Assembly: GCA_020629115.1 (NCBI GenBank)
Contig: JAHDDY010000014.1
Span: forward strand, 24,248 to 62,251
Direction: 5' to 3'
DNA from: Paracoccaceae bacterium
Lineage (GTDB): Bacteria; Pseudomonadota; Alphaproteobacteria; Rhodobacterales; Rhodobacteraceae
DNA length: 38,004 bases
Every line of letters starts with the position of its first letter. Position 1 is the first letter of the stretch. Below are positions 22,675 through 31,795 of the stretch, piece after piece. The translations under genes were made by a program, and so were the position numbers. Under the pieces are notes generated by a model, which was not told the origin of the DNA, made no database searches, and saw nothing but the letters and a program-made list of their open reading frames with translations.

Positions 22675-24213
22675 ATGGCCAGCCTGCCCATCGGCCACCG
22701 CATCCGCGCCCGGCGGCGGGATCTGGGCATCACGCAGACGGCGCTGGCCGGCACGCTCGGCATCTCCGTCTCCTACGTCAACCTCATCGAGCATGACAAG
22801 CGCAGCATCGGCGGGGCGCTGCTCAACCGGGTGGCCGAGGCGCTGGACCTCGAACCCGGCGCGCTCGACGGGGTGCAGGAGCGGCGCATCCTCGACGAAC
22901 TGGCGGAGATCGCCGCCGGCAGCGCGGGCGAGGCGGCCCGGCCCAGGCCCGAGAGCGCGCGCGACCTGCTCGCCCGGCACGAGCCGTGGGCGCGGGCGCT
23001 CCTGTCGCTGCACCGCGCCGGCATCCGCGACCAGGGCACCATCGCCGCCCTGTCGAACCGCCTGAACCAGGACCCCGTCCTCGACGCCTCGGTGAACGAC
23101 ATGCTCGCCTCGGCGACCGCCATCCGCTCCGTCGCCGACATCCTCGCCGACGCGCCCGACATGGACGGCGTGCAGCGCGCCCGCTTCGACGCCATCCTCC
23201 AGGAGGAGGCGACCCGCCTGTCCGACGTGGCCCAGACACTCGCCCGGGCCTTCGAGGGCGGACAGACGGACGTGTCGGGCCTGACCGCGCCGGAGGAGGT
23301 GGACGACTTCCTCTACCGGCGCTCGAACCACTTCCCCGCGCTGGAGGCGTTCGCCGAACGGCTCGCACTCGACACGGACATCGCCGCCCTCGCCGAACGG
23401 CTGGAGGCGCGTCACGGCATCGCCCTGCGGCGCACGGCGGATGCCGACGCCCCGCGCGCGCCCGATCCGAGGACCCGCACCCTCTTCCTGCCCGAGAGCG
23501 CGACCCCCGCGACCCTGCGCTTCGAGATGGCCCGGCGGATCGTCGCGCTGGAGGGGACCGACGCGGTCGCCGCCGAGATCGGGAACGCGCCCGAGCTGGC
23601 CTCCCCGGCGGGACGCGAGAGGGCCACGAGGGCGCTCACCGCCTACGGCGCGGCGGCCATCGCGCTGCCCTACGCGCCATTCCACGAGGCGGCGGAGGCG
23701 CTGCGCTACGACATCGACGCCCTCGCTGTGCGGTTCGGGGCGAGCGCCGAGCAGCTCTGCCACCGCTTCACCACCCTGCGCCGGACCGGGGCCGAGGGCG
23801 TGCCCTTCGCCATGCTGCGCGCCAACGCTGCCGGCTACCTGACCAAGCGGTTCCCGCTGCCGCGCCTGCCCATGCCGCGCCACGGGGGGGCCTGCCCGCT
23901 CTGGGTCGTCTACGCGGCGATGCAGACGCCGGACCTGCGCATGGCGCGCATCGCCGAATTCCCGAACGGCGAGCGGTTCTTCATGCTCGCCCGCGCGACT
24001 CGCCCCCCGGCCAGCGCCTACGGCCAGACCCGCCCCGCCCATGCGCTGATGCTCGCCTGCGAGATCGTCCATGCCGACCGGCTCGTCTATTCCGACGGGC
24101 TGGACCTCTCGGCCACGGGCCGCGCCGACCCGGTCGGCCCGACCTGCCTCCTGTGCCCGCGCGCGGCCTGCACCCACCGGCAGGAAGCCTCGATCCGCAT
24201 CGGTACGTCCTGA
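22675..24213 (+). CDS. ScfR-family (short-chain fatty acyl-CoA type) XRE transcriptional regulator
   Basis: This 512-residue regulator has an N-terminal XRE helix-turn-helix (residues 6-60, RIRARRRDLGITQTALAG...SVSYVNLIEHDKR). A long middle part includes an IrrE/DUF955-like segment that lacks an HExxH zinc site (YAPFHEAAEALRYDIDAL, about residue 336). The C-terminal DUF2083-like region ends in a Cys cluster (CLLCPRAAC). This layout matches the RamB, PrpR, MccR and PccR group, which sense short-chain acyl-CoA and control acetate, propionate or related pathways. The ATG at 22675 follows a GAGGGAGAG site. It is divergent from the ABC importer and is followed 73 bp later by a two-component system, so it may be the DNA-binding output of the locus. 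The effector is unknown. Confidence 0.85.
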   Translation: MASLPIGHRIRARRRDLGITQTALAGTLGISVSYVNLIEHDKRSIGGALLNRVAEALDLEPGALDGVQERRILDELAEIAAGSAGEAARPRPESARDLLARHEPWARALLSLHRAGIRDQGTIAALSNRLNQDPVLDASVNDMLASATAIRSVADILADAPDMDGVQRARFDAILQEEATRLSDVAQTLARAFEGGQTDVSGLTAPEEVDDFLYRRSNHFPALEAFAERLALDTDIAALAERLEARHGIALRRTADADAPRAPDPRTRTLFLPESATPATLRFEMARRIVALEGTDAVAAEIGNAPELASPAGRERATRALTAYGAAAIALPYAPFHEAAEALRYDIDALAVRFGASAEQLCHRFTTLRRTGAEGVPFAMLRANAAGYLTKRFPLPRLPMPRHGGACPLWVVYAAMQTPDLRMARIAEFPNGERFFMLARATRPPASAYGQTRPAHALMLACEIVHADRLVYSDGLDLSATGRADPVGPTCLLCPRAACTHRQEASIRIGTS

Positions 24214-24286
24214 CGGGAAACACTGGACATCCGGGGCGCTCCGGGCTGAAATGCAAAGAAAAAGGCCCTTGGGGAGGGACCATTCC

Positions 24287-24667
24287 GTGACCAAGCGAAT
24301 CCTGATCGCGGAGGATGAGCGCAACATCGCCGAATCGCTGCGGTTCCTGCTGACCCGCGCGGGGCACGAGGTCAGCCTCGCCGCCGACGGGGACGAGGCG
24401 CTCGCCATGCTGCGCCGCGCCCCGCCCGACGCGCTGGTGCTCGACCTGATGCTGCCGAAACGCTCGGGCTTCGACATCCTCAAGACCCTGCGCGCGGCGG
24501 ACGAGACCCGCGCCCTGCCCATCCTCATGCTCACCGCCAAGGGCCAGGCGAACGACCGGCGCACGGCCGAGGATCTGGGCGTCGACGCCTTCGTAACGAA
24601 ACCCTTTGCCAACGACGAGGTGGTCGAGACGGTCGCGCGGCTGCTGGACGGCGGCGGCCATGGCTGA
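24287..24667 (+). CDS. single-domain response regulator (CheY-like)
   Basis: This 126-residue protein is only a receiver domain. The acidic pocket is at Glu9-Asp10 (ILIAEDE), the phosphoacceptor is Asp53 (LVLDLMLP), and the switch residues are Thr83 (LTAKG) and Lys105 (VTKPF). There is no DNA-binding or enzymatic output domain. I chose the GTG at 24287 because a GGGGAGGG site precedes it by eight bases; an in-frame ATG at 24251 would add 12 unconserved residues. Its stop overlaps the next gene, so it is coupled to the small membrane protein and the SSS-type kinase, its likely phosphodonor. With no output domain it should act by protein contact. Confidence 0.88.
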   Translation: MTKRILIAEDERNIAESLRFLLTRAGHEVSLAADGDEALAMLRRAPPDALVLDLMLPKRSGFDILKTLRAADETRALPILMLTAKGQANDRRTAEDLGVDAFVTKPFANDEVVETVARLLDGGGHG

Positions 24668-24896
24668 GGAAGACGGTCCCTCGCGCCGGGCGCGGGATCT
24701 CGCCATCCTCCTGCCGGTGCTGGGCACGGTGCTGCTGGTGCCGCCGCTGGTGGGCCTGTTCGCGCGGGGGGATGCGCGCATCGTGGGTGTCCCGCTCGTC
24801 GTGCTCTACCTCTTCGGCCTATGGCTCGCGCTCATCGTCGGGGCGCTGCTGCTGACGCGACGTCTGGGCGGGACGGCCCCGGACGCGGCGGAATGA
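24660..24896 (+). CDS. small two-helix membrane protein, transporter-small-subunit-like
   Basis: This 78-residue protein has two predicted transmembrane helices (about residues 13-34 and 42-65) joined by a short charged turn (FARGDAR), with an acidic N-terminus and a TRRLGGT end after helix two. It overlaps the response regulator by 8 bp and the kinase by ATGA, so all three are translated together. Its topology and position just before an SSS-domain protein recall the small subunits (DUF485, DUF4212) that accompany acetate and solute symporters, but the sequence is not a clear member. It may assemble with the SSS domain of the kinase. Confidence 0.72.
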   Translation: MAEEDGPSRRARDLAILLPVLGTVLLVPPLVGLFARGDARIVGVPLVVLYLFGLWLALIVGALLLTRRLGGTAPDAAE

Positions 24897-27637
24897 GCCT
24901 GCGCGACCTAGCGCTGGCCACGGCCCTCGGCTTCGCCCTCCTCCTGTTCCTCGTCGCCTTCCTCGCCGACCGGATGCCGGGCGAGAGGCAGCGATGGTTC
25001 GCCTCGCCGCTGGTCTACACCCTCTCGATCTCGGTCTACTGCACGTCCTGGACCTTCTACGGCGCGGTGGGGTCGGCGACGCGGGACGGGCTGGAATACC
25101 TGACCATCTATCTCGGGCCGACGCTGGTCTTCATCGGCTTCTGGTCGATCCTGCGCAAGATCCTGCGCATCTCGCGGCGCGACAGCATCACCTCCATCGC
25201 CGACTTCATCTCCTCGCGCTACGGCAAGTCCGACACGGTCGCGGCCATCGTCACCGTCCTCGCCCTCGTCGCCGCCGCCCCCTACATCGCGCTCCAGATC
25301 AAGGCCATCGCCACCAGCTTCCAGGTGCTCGGTGCGGCGGGAGAGGACCCGGGCGGCAGCGCGTCCATGGTGCCCGACACGGCGGTCGCCCTCTGGATCA
25401 CCGTGGGCCTCGCCCTCTTCACCATCCTGTTCGGCACCCGCAGCGTCGACATCAACGAGCGCAACTTCGGCGTCGTCGCGGCCATCGCCATCGAGGCGCT
25501 GGTCAAGCTGGTCGCCCTCGTCGCCGTGGGCCTCCTGGCGGTCTACGGCGTGGCGGACGGGCCGGGCGACGTCTTCGCGCGCATGGCCGAGAGCGTGCAG
25601 CCACGGCCGGAGGATTTCGGCCTGCGTTGGGTGGGGCTGATCCTGCTGTCGGGCGCGGCGATCCTGTGCCTGCCGCGCCAGTTCCAGGTGACCTTCGTCG
25701 AGAACCAGTCGGAGCGCCATCTCCTGACCGCCGCCTGGCTCTTCCCGCTCTATCTCCTCGTGCTCAGCCTGTTCATTCTGCCCATCGCCGTGATGGGGCA
25801 GGCGACCCTGCCGCCGGGGTCGAACCCGGACATGACCGTCCTGACCATGCCCATCGCGGCGGGGCGCACCGATATCGCGCTTCTCGCCTTCCTCGGCGGG
25901 TTCTCCTCGGCGACCTCGATGGTCATCGTCTCCTGCATCGCGCTGTCGACCATGATCTCGAACCACATCGTCATGCCGCTCGCCCTGCGCTCCTCCGCCG
26001 TGCGGCTCGAAGGGGGCGGGGACGTGCAGCGGTTCCTCCTGCGCGCGCGGCGGGCGGCGATCTGCTTCATCCTGCTCTGCGGGTTCCTGTACATGCGTAC
26101 GGGGGCGGGCGGCGCGGGGCTGGCCTCCATCGGCCTCATCGCCTTCGCCGGGGCCGCGCAGGTGTTGCCCGCGCTGCTCGGCGCGCTCTACTGGGAGGGG
26201 GCGAACCGGCGCGGGGCCGTGGCGGGGCTGATCGCGGGGGGGGCGGTCTGGGCCTACACGCTCTTCCTGCCCACGATCCTCGGGGGTCTGGACGCCTGGG
26301 ACGCGCTCGCCGCCGCCGGACCGGAGGGGCTGGCCTGGCTGCGCCCCGACGCGCTGTTCGGGATGCAGGCCGGGGACCCGCTCATGCACGCCCTGTTCTG
26401 GAGCCTGCTTCTGAACACGCTGGCCTTCGTCCTCGGCTCCCTCACGCGCCTCCCGACCCCCATCGAACGCCTGCAGGCGGCGCTGTTCGTGCGCGTGTTC
26501 AGCGACCGGGGCGGGGCGGGGACCGTGCGCGGACGCGCCGCCTCTGCCGATCAGCTCTTCGACCTGGCCCAGCGCATCATGGGGCCGGACCGCGCCTACG
26601 CCATCTTCCGCCGCTACGCCGCCTCGCGCGGGGAAGCGACCGAGTTCCCCAGCGTCGACGACGCCTTCGTCGCCCATCTGGAGCGCCGTCTCGCCGCCAG
26701 CGTCGGCGCGGCCTCGGCCCGGGCGATGATTCTCAGCGTCACCGGCTCCGAGACCATCAGCCTCGACGAGCTGGTCCGCATCGCCGACGAGACCGCGCGG
26801 CTGATGGAATACAGCGCCGAGATCACCCGCAAGTCCGACGAGGTCGAACGCGCCGCCGTCCAGCTCCGCGCCGCCAACGAACGCCTGCGCAGCCTCGACC
26901 GGCAGAAGGACGAGTTCCTCAGCCAGGTCAGCCACGAACTGCGCACGCCGATGACCTCGATCCGCTCCTTCACCGAGATCCTCGTCGGCACCCCGGACCT
27001 CGACGCGCGCGAACGCGAGCGGTTCATCGACATCATCCACGCCGAGAGCATCCGCCTGACGGGCCTTCTGGACGAGATCCTCGACATGGCCGTGATCGAG
27101 CGCGGCGAGCCGGAGCGCCCACCCGAACCCGTCGACCCGGCGGCCGCGCTCGATCAGGCGATCGACGCCTGCCTCGGCCTGTCGCGAACCGCCGGGGTGC
27201 GCATCGAACGGTCGGGCGCGGCGCGGGCCGCGCGCATCATGGGCAACCGATCCCGCCTGACCCAGGTCTTCATCAATATCCTGTCCAACGCGATCAAATA
27301 CGGCGCGCGTGAGAATGCCGTCATCCGCGTGACCGAACGGGCGGGGGAGGGCAGCTACGTCGCCACCATCACCGATAACGGCCCCGGCATCCCGCCCGAA
27401 GAGGCGCGCACGATCTTCGACAAGTTCTCGCGCGGCCGGGCCGGGGAAACCGTGGCTCAGGGGGCGGGTCTCGGCCTCGCCATCAGCCACGCCATCGTCG
27501 AGCGTCTCGGTGGGACCCTGCGCCTGGAACCCAGTGATACGGGCGCGCGGTTCGAAATCAGGCTACCGCTGGTCGCCGATGGGTCTGTTTTGAACGATGT
27601 TCAAAGTCCAAAGCGCTCGCACAGTTCGTCCAGTTGA
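24893..27637 (+). CDS. sodium/solute-symporter-fused sensor histidine kinase (CbrA/CrbS-type)
   Basis: This 914-residue inner-membrane protein joins an SSS (SLC5) transporter domain (about residues 1-510, many transmembrane segments, with YTLSISVYCTSWTFYGAVG and FLGGFSSATSMVIV) to a STAC domain (about 545-625, HLERRLAASVGAASARAMI). A coiled coil follows, then HisKA with the phosphorylated histidine in SQVSHELRTPMTSIRSF (about residue 680), and a HATPase domain with the N box NILSNAIKYG, DNGPGIP and GAGLGLAI. There is no PAS domain or receiver. Relatives CbrA and CrbS control use of histidine, acetate and other carbon sources. It is the last gene of the ScfR locus, and its 3' end overlaps parB by 37 bp on the opposite strand. 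The cognate receiver is probably the adjacent single-domain regulator. Confidence 0.92.
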   Translation: MSLRDLALATALGFALLLFLVAFLADRMPGERQRWFASPLVYTLSISVYCTSWTFYGAVGSATRDGLEYLTIYLGPTLVFIGFWSILRKILRISRRDSITSIADFISSRYGKSDTVAAIVTVLALVAAAPYIALQIKAIATSFQVLGAAGEDPGGSASMVPDTAVALWITVGLALFTILFGTRSVDINERNFGVVAAIAIEALVKLVALVAVGLLAVYGVADGPGDVFARMAESVQPRPEDFGLRWVGLILLSGAAILCLPRQFQVTFVENQSERHLLTAAWLFPLYLLVLSLFILPIAVMGQATLPPGSNPDMTVLTMPIAAGRTDIALLAFLGGFSSATSMVIVSCIALSTMISNHIVMPLALRSSAVRLEGGGDVQRFLLRARRAAICFILLCGFLYMRTGAGGAGLASIGLIAFAGAAQVLPALLGALYWEGANRRGAVAGLIAGGAVWAYTLFLPTILGGLDAWDALAAAGPEGLAWLRPDALFGMQAGDPLMHALFWSLLLNTLAFVLGSLTRLPTPIERLQAALFVRVFSDRGGAGTVRGRAASADQLFDLAQRIMGPDRAYAIFRRYAASRGEATEFPSVDDAFVAHLERRLAASVGAASARAMILSVTGSETISLDELVRIADETARLMEYSAEITRKSDEVERAAVQLRAANERLRSLDRQKDEFLSQVSHELRTPMTSIRSFTEILVGTPDLDARERERFIDIIHAESIRLTGLLDEILDMAVIERGEPERPPEPVDPAAALDQAIDACLGLSRTAGVRIERSGAARAARIMGNRSRLTQVFINILSNAIKYGARENAVIRVTERAGEGSYVATITDNGPGIPPEEARTIFDKFSRGRAGETVAQGAGLGLAISHAIVERLGGTLRLEPSDTGARFEIRLPLVADGSVLNDVQSPKRSHSSSS

Positions 27638-28464
27638 TCCAGCGACTTGTAGGCGATTCTAATCGTTCCGTTGCCGGCGGCACCGTGCTTGATCGTCACC
27701 TTCGCGTTCAGCGCCGCCGCAAGATCGCCTTCCAGCGCCAGCGTATCGGTATCCTTCACCGGCACCCCCGGCTTGGGACGCACCTTCTTCTCCGCCGCCG
27801 CCCGCTGCTCCGTCTCCCGCACGGACAGGCCGAGCGCGACGACCTCCCGCGCGATGGCGTCGGCGTCCGGATGGCCGATCAGCGCCCGCGCATGGCCGGC
27901 GGTCAGCTCGCCCGCGCGCAACGCCTCGCTGATCCGGGCCGGCAGCTTCATCAGGCGCAGCGTATTGGCGATGTGGCTGCGCGACTTGCTCACCGCCTCG
28001 GCGAGCTGTTCCTGCGTGTAACCATGCGCCTCGATCAGACGCGCGTAGCTTTCCGATTCCTCCATCGGGTTCAGGTCGACCCGTTGGATGTTCTCGATCA
28101 GCGCGACTTCGAGGGCCTCGGTATCCGAGAACGTCTGCACCAGCACCGGCACGTCGTGCAACGCCGCCTGTTGCGCCGCCCGCCAGCGTCGCTCGCCGGC
28201 CACGATCTCGTAGCGCACCGCCCCACGCGGATTGGCCCGGACGAGGATGGGCTGGAGGATGCCTTTCTCCCGGATGGACGCCGCGAGCGTCCCGATCTCT
28301 TCGGGCGTGAACCGCTTGCGCGGCTGATCCGGGTTCGGCTCCAGATCCGTCAGCGCGACGATCTCGACATCGCGCGTCTTCTTCGGGTCCACCGCGACGG
28401 GTTCGTCGCCGAGTAAAGCGGACAGACCCTTGCCGAGACCCTTGCGAGGGGATTTCGAAGCCAT
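27601..28464 (-). CDS. parB: chromosome partitioning protein ParB
   Basis: This 287-residue CTP-dependent DNA clamp loads at parS and organises the origin region for segregation. The N-terminal KGLGKGLSALL is the segment that stimulates ParA. The CTP-binding and nuclease-like fold includes GERRWRA (residues 90-96) and ENIQRVDLNPMEE. The helix-turn-helix TQEQLAEAVSKSRSHIANTLRL reads parS. The C-terminal dimer domain ends KSLDQLDELCERFGL. I chose the ATG at 28464 (MASKSPRKGL) for its AAGGAGA site; an ATG further upstream would add only MQPPKETA. It lies 31 bp after parA. Three parS sites are present in this window at 29872, 30385 and 31774. Confidence 0.97.
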   Translation of the reverse strand: MASKSPRKGLGKGLSALLGDEPVAVDPKKTRDVEIVALTDLEPNPDQPRKRFTPEEIGTLAASIREKGILQPILVRANPRGAVRYEIVAGERRWRAAQQAALHDVPVLVQTFSDTEALEVALIENIQRVDLNPMEESESYARLIEAHGYTQEQLAEAVSKSRSHIANTLRLMKLPARISEALRAGELTAGHARALIGHPDADAIAREVVALGLSVRETEQRAAAEKKVRPKPGVPVKDTDTLALEGDLAAALNAKVTIKHGAAGNGTIRIAYKSLDQLDELCERFGL

Positions 28465-28495
28465 GGCGGTCTCCTTCGGGGGTTGCACGACGCGG

Positions 28496-29293
28496 CTACG
28501 CGGCGATCAGGTCCCGCTCGCGACGCAGCAGTTCGCTCGCAAGCTGGATATAGGCCTGGCTCCCGGCGCAGGCATGGTCGTAGAGCAGCGCGGGCTTGCC
28601 GTGGGACGGCGCCTCCGATATGCGCACGTTGCGGGGGATGACGGTTCGGTAGACCACGTCGCCCATATGCTCGCGCACATCCTGCGCCACCTGCCCGGAC
28701 AGGCGGTTGCGCGCATCGTACATGGTCAGCACGATGCCCTGTATCGTCAGGTCCGGATTGAGCGACGTCCGCACCCGCTCGATGGTCCGCAGCAACTGGC
28801 TCAGCCCCTCGAGCGCGTAGAACTCGCATTGCAGCGGCACGAGCACCGCGTCGGCGGCCGTCATGGCATTGATGGTTACGAGGCTCAGCGACGGCGGGCA
28901 GTCGATGATCACGTAATCATGCGCCTGCCCCTCGTCGGCGGCAAGCGCGTCATAGAGAAGGTGCGCCCGGCGCTCCTCCCCGACGATTTCAAGGTCCACC
29001 CCGGACAGATCCGCCGAGGCCGGGCAGATATGCAGCCCGGGCACGCTGGTCGTATGCACCGTCTCGGCCAGCGCCAGCCCCCCCGTCAGCACGTCATAGG
29101 AGGTATTGTGCCGCTGCTCCGGTGCAAGGCCCAACCCCGTGCTCGCATTTCCTTGCGCATCGAGGTCGATCAGCAGCACCCGGCGCCCCACGGCCGCCAG
29201 GGCCGTCCCGAGATTGACCGCAGTCGTCGTCTTGCCGACGCCGCCCTTCTGGTTCACCACCGCCAGCACCCGGCGCCGTCTGTGTTCGCTCAT
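28496..29293 (-). CDS. parA: chromosome partitioning ATPase ParA
   Basis: This 265-residue Walker-type ATPase binds DNA non-specifically when ATP-bound and moves ParB-parS complexes toward the cell poles. The deviant Walker A is VVNQKGGVGKTTTAVNLG near the N-terminus, followed by LLIDLDAQGNASTGLG and the Walker B stretch YVIIDCPPSLSLVT. It is a short chromosomal (Soj-type) ParA without the N-terminal helix-turn-helix of plasmid versions. Its ATG at 29293 overlaps the rsmG stop by ATGA, so it belongs to the rho-mnmE-mnmG-rsmG-parAB string. Confidence 0.97.
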   Translation of the reverse strand: MSEHRRRRVLAVVNQKGGVGKTTTAVNLGTALAAVGRRVLLIDLDAQGNASTGLGLAPEQRHNTSYDVLTGGLALAETVHTTSVPGLHICPASADLSGVDLEIVGEERRAHLLYDALAADEGQAHDYVIIDCPPSLSLVTINAMTAADAVLVPLQCEFYALEGLSQLLRTIERVRTSLNPDLTIQGIVLTMYDARNRLSGQVAQDVREHMGDVVYRTVIPRNVRISEAPSHGKPALLYDHACAGSQAYIQLASELLRRERDLIAA

Positions 29294-29919
29294 ATCGCGT
29301 CCTGTCGCCTTCTCAATCCGCCGATCTTCAGAATGGCGGCGGCCGGATCGGTCCGGCTCTTATGCTGCTCCACCTCCATGTGCCAGTTCCGGGCTGCATC
29401 CGTCAATTCGCTTTCGTACCGCGCGCCCTTGTGCACGATCGCGACGCCGGTCTCCCCGATGATCGGTGCCGCCATGCCGAGAAGCCGATCCAGCGCGGCA
29501 AACCCGCGCGCGGTGACGACATCCGCCGAAATAGCGAGGGTTTCCGCCCGCTGCGTCACCACTTCGGCGCGTGCATCGGTGGCGCGGATGACCTCGCGGA
29601 GGAACAATCCCTTGCGACGGTCGCTCTCGACCAGGGTCACGGAGAACGGTTCGTCCGACGTAGCCGTCAGGATCGCCAGCACCAACCCGGGAAACCCGGC
29701 TCCGGACCCTAGATCGACCACGTGCGCGGTACCGGCGGGCAGAATTGGGAGCATCTGCGCCGAATCCAGCACATGCCGTTCCCACGCGTCGTCGAGAGTA
29801 AACTTGGAAACAAGATTGATCCGGGGCGACCATTTGTGCAGGAGAGCAACATAGGCATTCAACCTGTCGATTGTTTCACGTGAAACAATAAGATCATCAT
29901 ATAGACGCTCTCCACTCAT
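29290..29919 (-). CDS. rsmG: 16S rRNA (guanine-N7) methyltransferase RsmG
   Basis: This 209-residue methyltransferase makes m7G527 in 16S rRNA. The SAM-binding motif is [17 protein letters not shown], with [19 protein letters not shown] after it; [10 protein letters not shown] near the N-terminus is the family signature. Its ATG overlaps the mnmG stop and its own stop overlaps parA, so it is coupled at both ends. A parS site (29872-29887) lies inside the coding sequence and encodes part of [11 protein letters not shown] near residue 12. Confidence 0.96.
   Translation of the reverse strand: MSGERLYDDLIVSRETIDRLNAYVALLHKWSPRINLVSKFTLDDAWERHVLDSAQMLPILPAGTAHVVDLGSGAGFPGLVLAILTATSDEPFSVTLVESDRRKGLFLREVIRATDARAEVVTQRAETLAISADVVTARGFAALDRLLGMAAPIIGETGVAIVHKGARYESELTDAARNWHMEVEQHKSRTDPAAAILKIGGLRRRQDAI
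29872..29887. other. parS centromere site 1 (inside rsmG)
   Basis: TGTTTCACGTGAAACA, a perfect 16-bp palindrome identical to the consensus ParB target. It lies in the 5' part of rsmG and is read there as V-S-R-E-T. It is about 0.6 kb upstream of parA and about 6.3 kb from the DnaA boxes. Confidence 0.95.
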
Positions 29920-31790
29920 CCTGTGGCGGCCTTTTCATCCGCCCGTCTTGCCACCGAAAGCAATGCTGTCAACGCGGCGGGCGTCATACCCGCGATCCGG
30001 GATGCCTGCCCCAACGTCGTGGGTCGGACAGCCGATAGCTTCTCCACGATCTCCCCGCTCAACCCGCCGATATCAGCGTAGTTGACATCCGTTGGCAAAT
30101 GCAGTCCTTCATCCCGTTTGAAAGCGTCGATATCGGCGGTCTGACGAGAAAGATACCCTGCATAAGACGCTTCGATACGAAGCTGCTCCAGTATGGGCGG
30201 CGATACCGATGCAACTTCCGGCATCGCATCAGTCAATTCAGCCATCGAAATCTTTGCATAGCCCAGCAGATCGAACGCGCTACGCCGGCGTCCATCCTGA
30301 TTGAGGCTCAGACCCCGATTCACGGCCTCCTTCGGCGTCAGAGTAAGCGTTCGAAGATGCGCTCGTCCCTCCTCCAGCGCCGATTGTTTCACGTGAAACA
30401 ATCGAGTACGTTCGGTCGAGACGCAGCCAAAAATCTCCCCCTTCGGTGTAAGACGCTGGTCCGCATTGTCCGCCCGTAGCGTTAGCCGGTATTCCGCGCG
30501 CGATGTGAACATGCGGTACGGCTCCGTCACTCCCTGGGTTACCAAATCGTCGATCATCACGCCAATGTAACCTTCCGAACGGTCGATGATGCAGGCTGGC
30601 GAACCGGCGGCGAAGGCTGCGGCGTTCAATCCAGCCATCAAACCTTGCGCGGCCGCTTCCTCGTACCCCGTGGTCCCGTTGATCTGACCGGCAAGGTACA
30701 GCCCCGGATATCCCTTCAAAGCCAGCGACGGATCGAGGGACTTCGGATCGACGTAGTCGTATTCGATGGCATAGCCCGGCTGCAGGATACGCGCGTTCTC
30801 CAGCCCCGGGATCGTGACGATGAAGGCTTCCTGTACATCGACGGGGAGTGACGTGGAGATACCGTTCGGATAGACGGTCGGATCATCGCGGCCTTCGGGT
30901 TCGAGAAAAATCTGATGGGCATCCTTCTCGGCGAAACGCACGACCTTGTCTTCGATCGAGGGGCAATAGCGCGGGCCGATGCCGTCGATACGCCCACCAT
31001 AGAGCGCGGATCGGGACAGGTTCGCCTCGATGATGGCGTGGGTCTCGGGGGTCGTGTGAGTGATATGGCAATCGAGCTGCGGTTCGGGCAGGCTTTTCGT
31101 CAGGAACGAGAACGGCATCGGGTCCGCATCGCCCGGCTGACGATCCAGACCGGAATAGTCGATGGTACGGCTGTCGAGGCGGGCGGGCGTGCCGGTCTTC
31201 AGGCGGCCCATCGGCAGATCGAGGGCGTAGAGACGGGCAGCGAGCGCTTTCGCGGGCGGATCGCCGATCCGGCCACCCTCGTTTCGACGGTCTCCCATAT
31301 GGAGGACACCGTTGAGGAACGTGCCGGTCGTGAGAACCACGGCAGCCGCTCGATAATCCCCGTTCGGCGTCACCACCCCCTCGATCCGGTTGCCATCGAC
31401 CAGAAGGTCGCTGACCTCCGCTTCGATGATCGTGACAGGAGAGGCGTCGAACTCTGCCTGCATCGCGGCGCGATAGATGGCGCGGTCGGCTTGGGCACGG
31501 GGGCCGCGGACGGCAGGACCCTTGGAGCGGTTCAGGAGGCGGAACTGGATGCCGGCCTTGTCGGCGACCCGGGCCATGGCCCCGTCGAGCGCGTCGATCT
31601 CCCGGACAAGATGGCCCTTGCCGAGCCCTCCGATGGCCGGATTACAGGACATCTCGCCAATCCGATCCCGGCGGTGTGTGACGAGGGCGGCCCTGGCCCC
31701 CATGCGCGCGGCGGCGAGGGCGGCTTCGCTACCCGCATGACCGCCGCCAATGACGATGACGTCGAAGTCGAATTGTTTCACGTGAAACAC
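29916..31790 (-). CDS. mnmG: tRNA uridine-5-carboxymethylaminomethyl(34) synthesis enzyme MnmG
   Basis: This 624-residue FAD enzyme works with MnmE to modify U34 in the wobble position of certain tRNAs. The FAD motif is [14 protein letters not shown]; other landmarks are [48 protein letters not shown] (split here by description only) and [17 protein letters not shown] chose the GTG at 31790, giving [17 protein letters not shown], because this places the FAD motif at the usual distance. That start lies five bases after the mnmE stop with no good ribosome-binding site, so it may rely on coupling; a GTG at 31781 is the alternative. Two parS sites lie in the gene, one at its very start and one at 30385, both read as FHVKQ. 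Confidence 0.96.
   Translation of the reverse strand: MFHVKQFDFDVIVIGGGHAGSEAALAAARMGARAALVTHRRDRIGEMSCNPAIGGLGKGHLVREIDALDGAMARVADKAGIQFRLLNRSKGPAVRGPRAQADRAIYRAAMQAEFDASPVTIIEAEVSDLLVDGNRIEGVVTPNGDYRAAAVVLTTGTFLNGVLHMGDRRNEGGRIGDPPAKALAARLYALDLPMGRLKTGTPARLDSRTIDYSGLDRQPGDADPMPFSFLTKSLPEPQLDCHITHTTPETHAIIEANLSRSALYGGRIDGIGPRYCPSIEDKVVRFAEKDAHQIFLEPEGRDDPTVYPNGISTSLPVDVQEAFIVTIPGLENARILQPGYAIEYDYVDPKSLDPSLALKGYPGLYLAGQINGTTGYEEAAAQGLMAGLNAAAFAAGSPACIIDRSEGYIGVMIDDLVTQGVTEPYRMFTSRAEYRLTLRADNADQRLTPKGEIFGCVSTERTRLFHVKQSALEEGRAHLRTLTLTPKEAVNRGLSLNQDGRRRSAFDLLGYAKISMAELTDAMPEVASVSPPILEQLRIEASYAGYLSRQTADIDAFKRDEGLHLPTDVNYADIGGLSGEIVEKLSAVRPTTLGQASRIAGMTPAALTALLSVARRADEKAATG
30385..30400. other. 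parS centromere site 2 (inside mnmG)
   Basis: A second exact copy of TGTTTCACGTGAAACA, inside the variable region of mnmG, where it encodes F-H-V-K-Q in [12 protein letters not shown]. It is 513 bp from site 1. Confidence 0.95.
31774..31789. other. parS centromere site 3 (at the mnmG start)
   Basis: A third exact copy of TGTTTCACGTGAAACA, overlapping the start of mnmG. The GTG start at 31788-31790 takes its last two bases from the edge of the palindrome, and the next codons read F-H-V-K-Q. It is 1389 bp from site 2 and about 4.5 kb from the nearest perfect DnaA box. Confidence 0.95.
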
Positions 31791-31795
31791 CCGCG

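Noticed and set aside
22675-24213. ScfR-type protein considered as an IrrE-like zinc peptidase
   Set aside because: The HExxH motif is absent; the overall layout with DUF2083-like C-terminus fits the regulatory family.
24908-27490. 860-codon minus-strand frame opposite the SSS histidine kinase
   Set aside because: Low-complexity charged composition and no motif; the plus strand carries clear SSS and kinase motifs.
29872-31789. Palindromes in rsmG and mnmG considered as hairpin terminators or repeats
   Set aside because: All three are exactly the same 16-bp ParB consensus next to parAB, lack T tracts and lie inside coding sequence.
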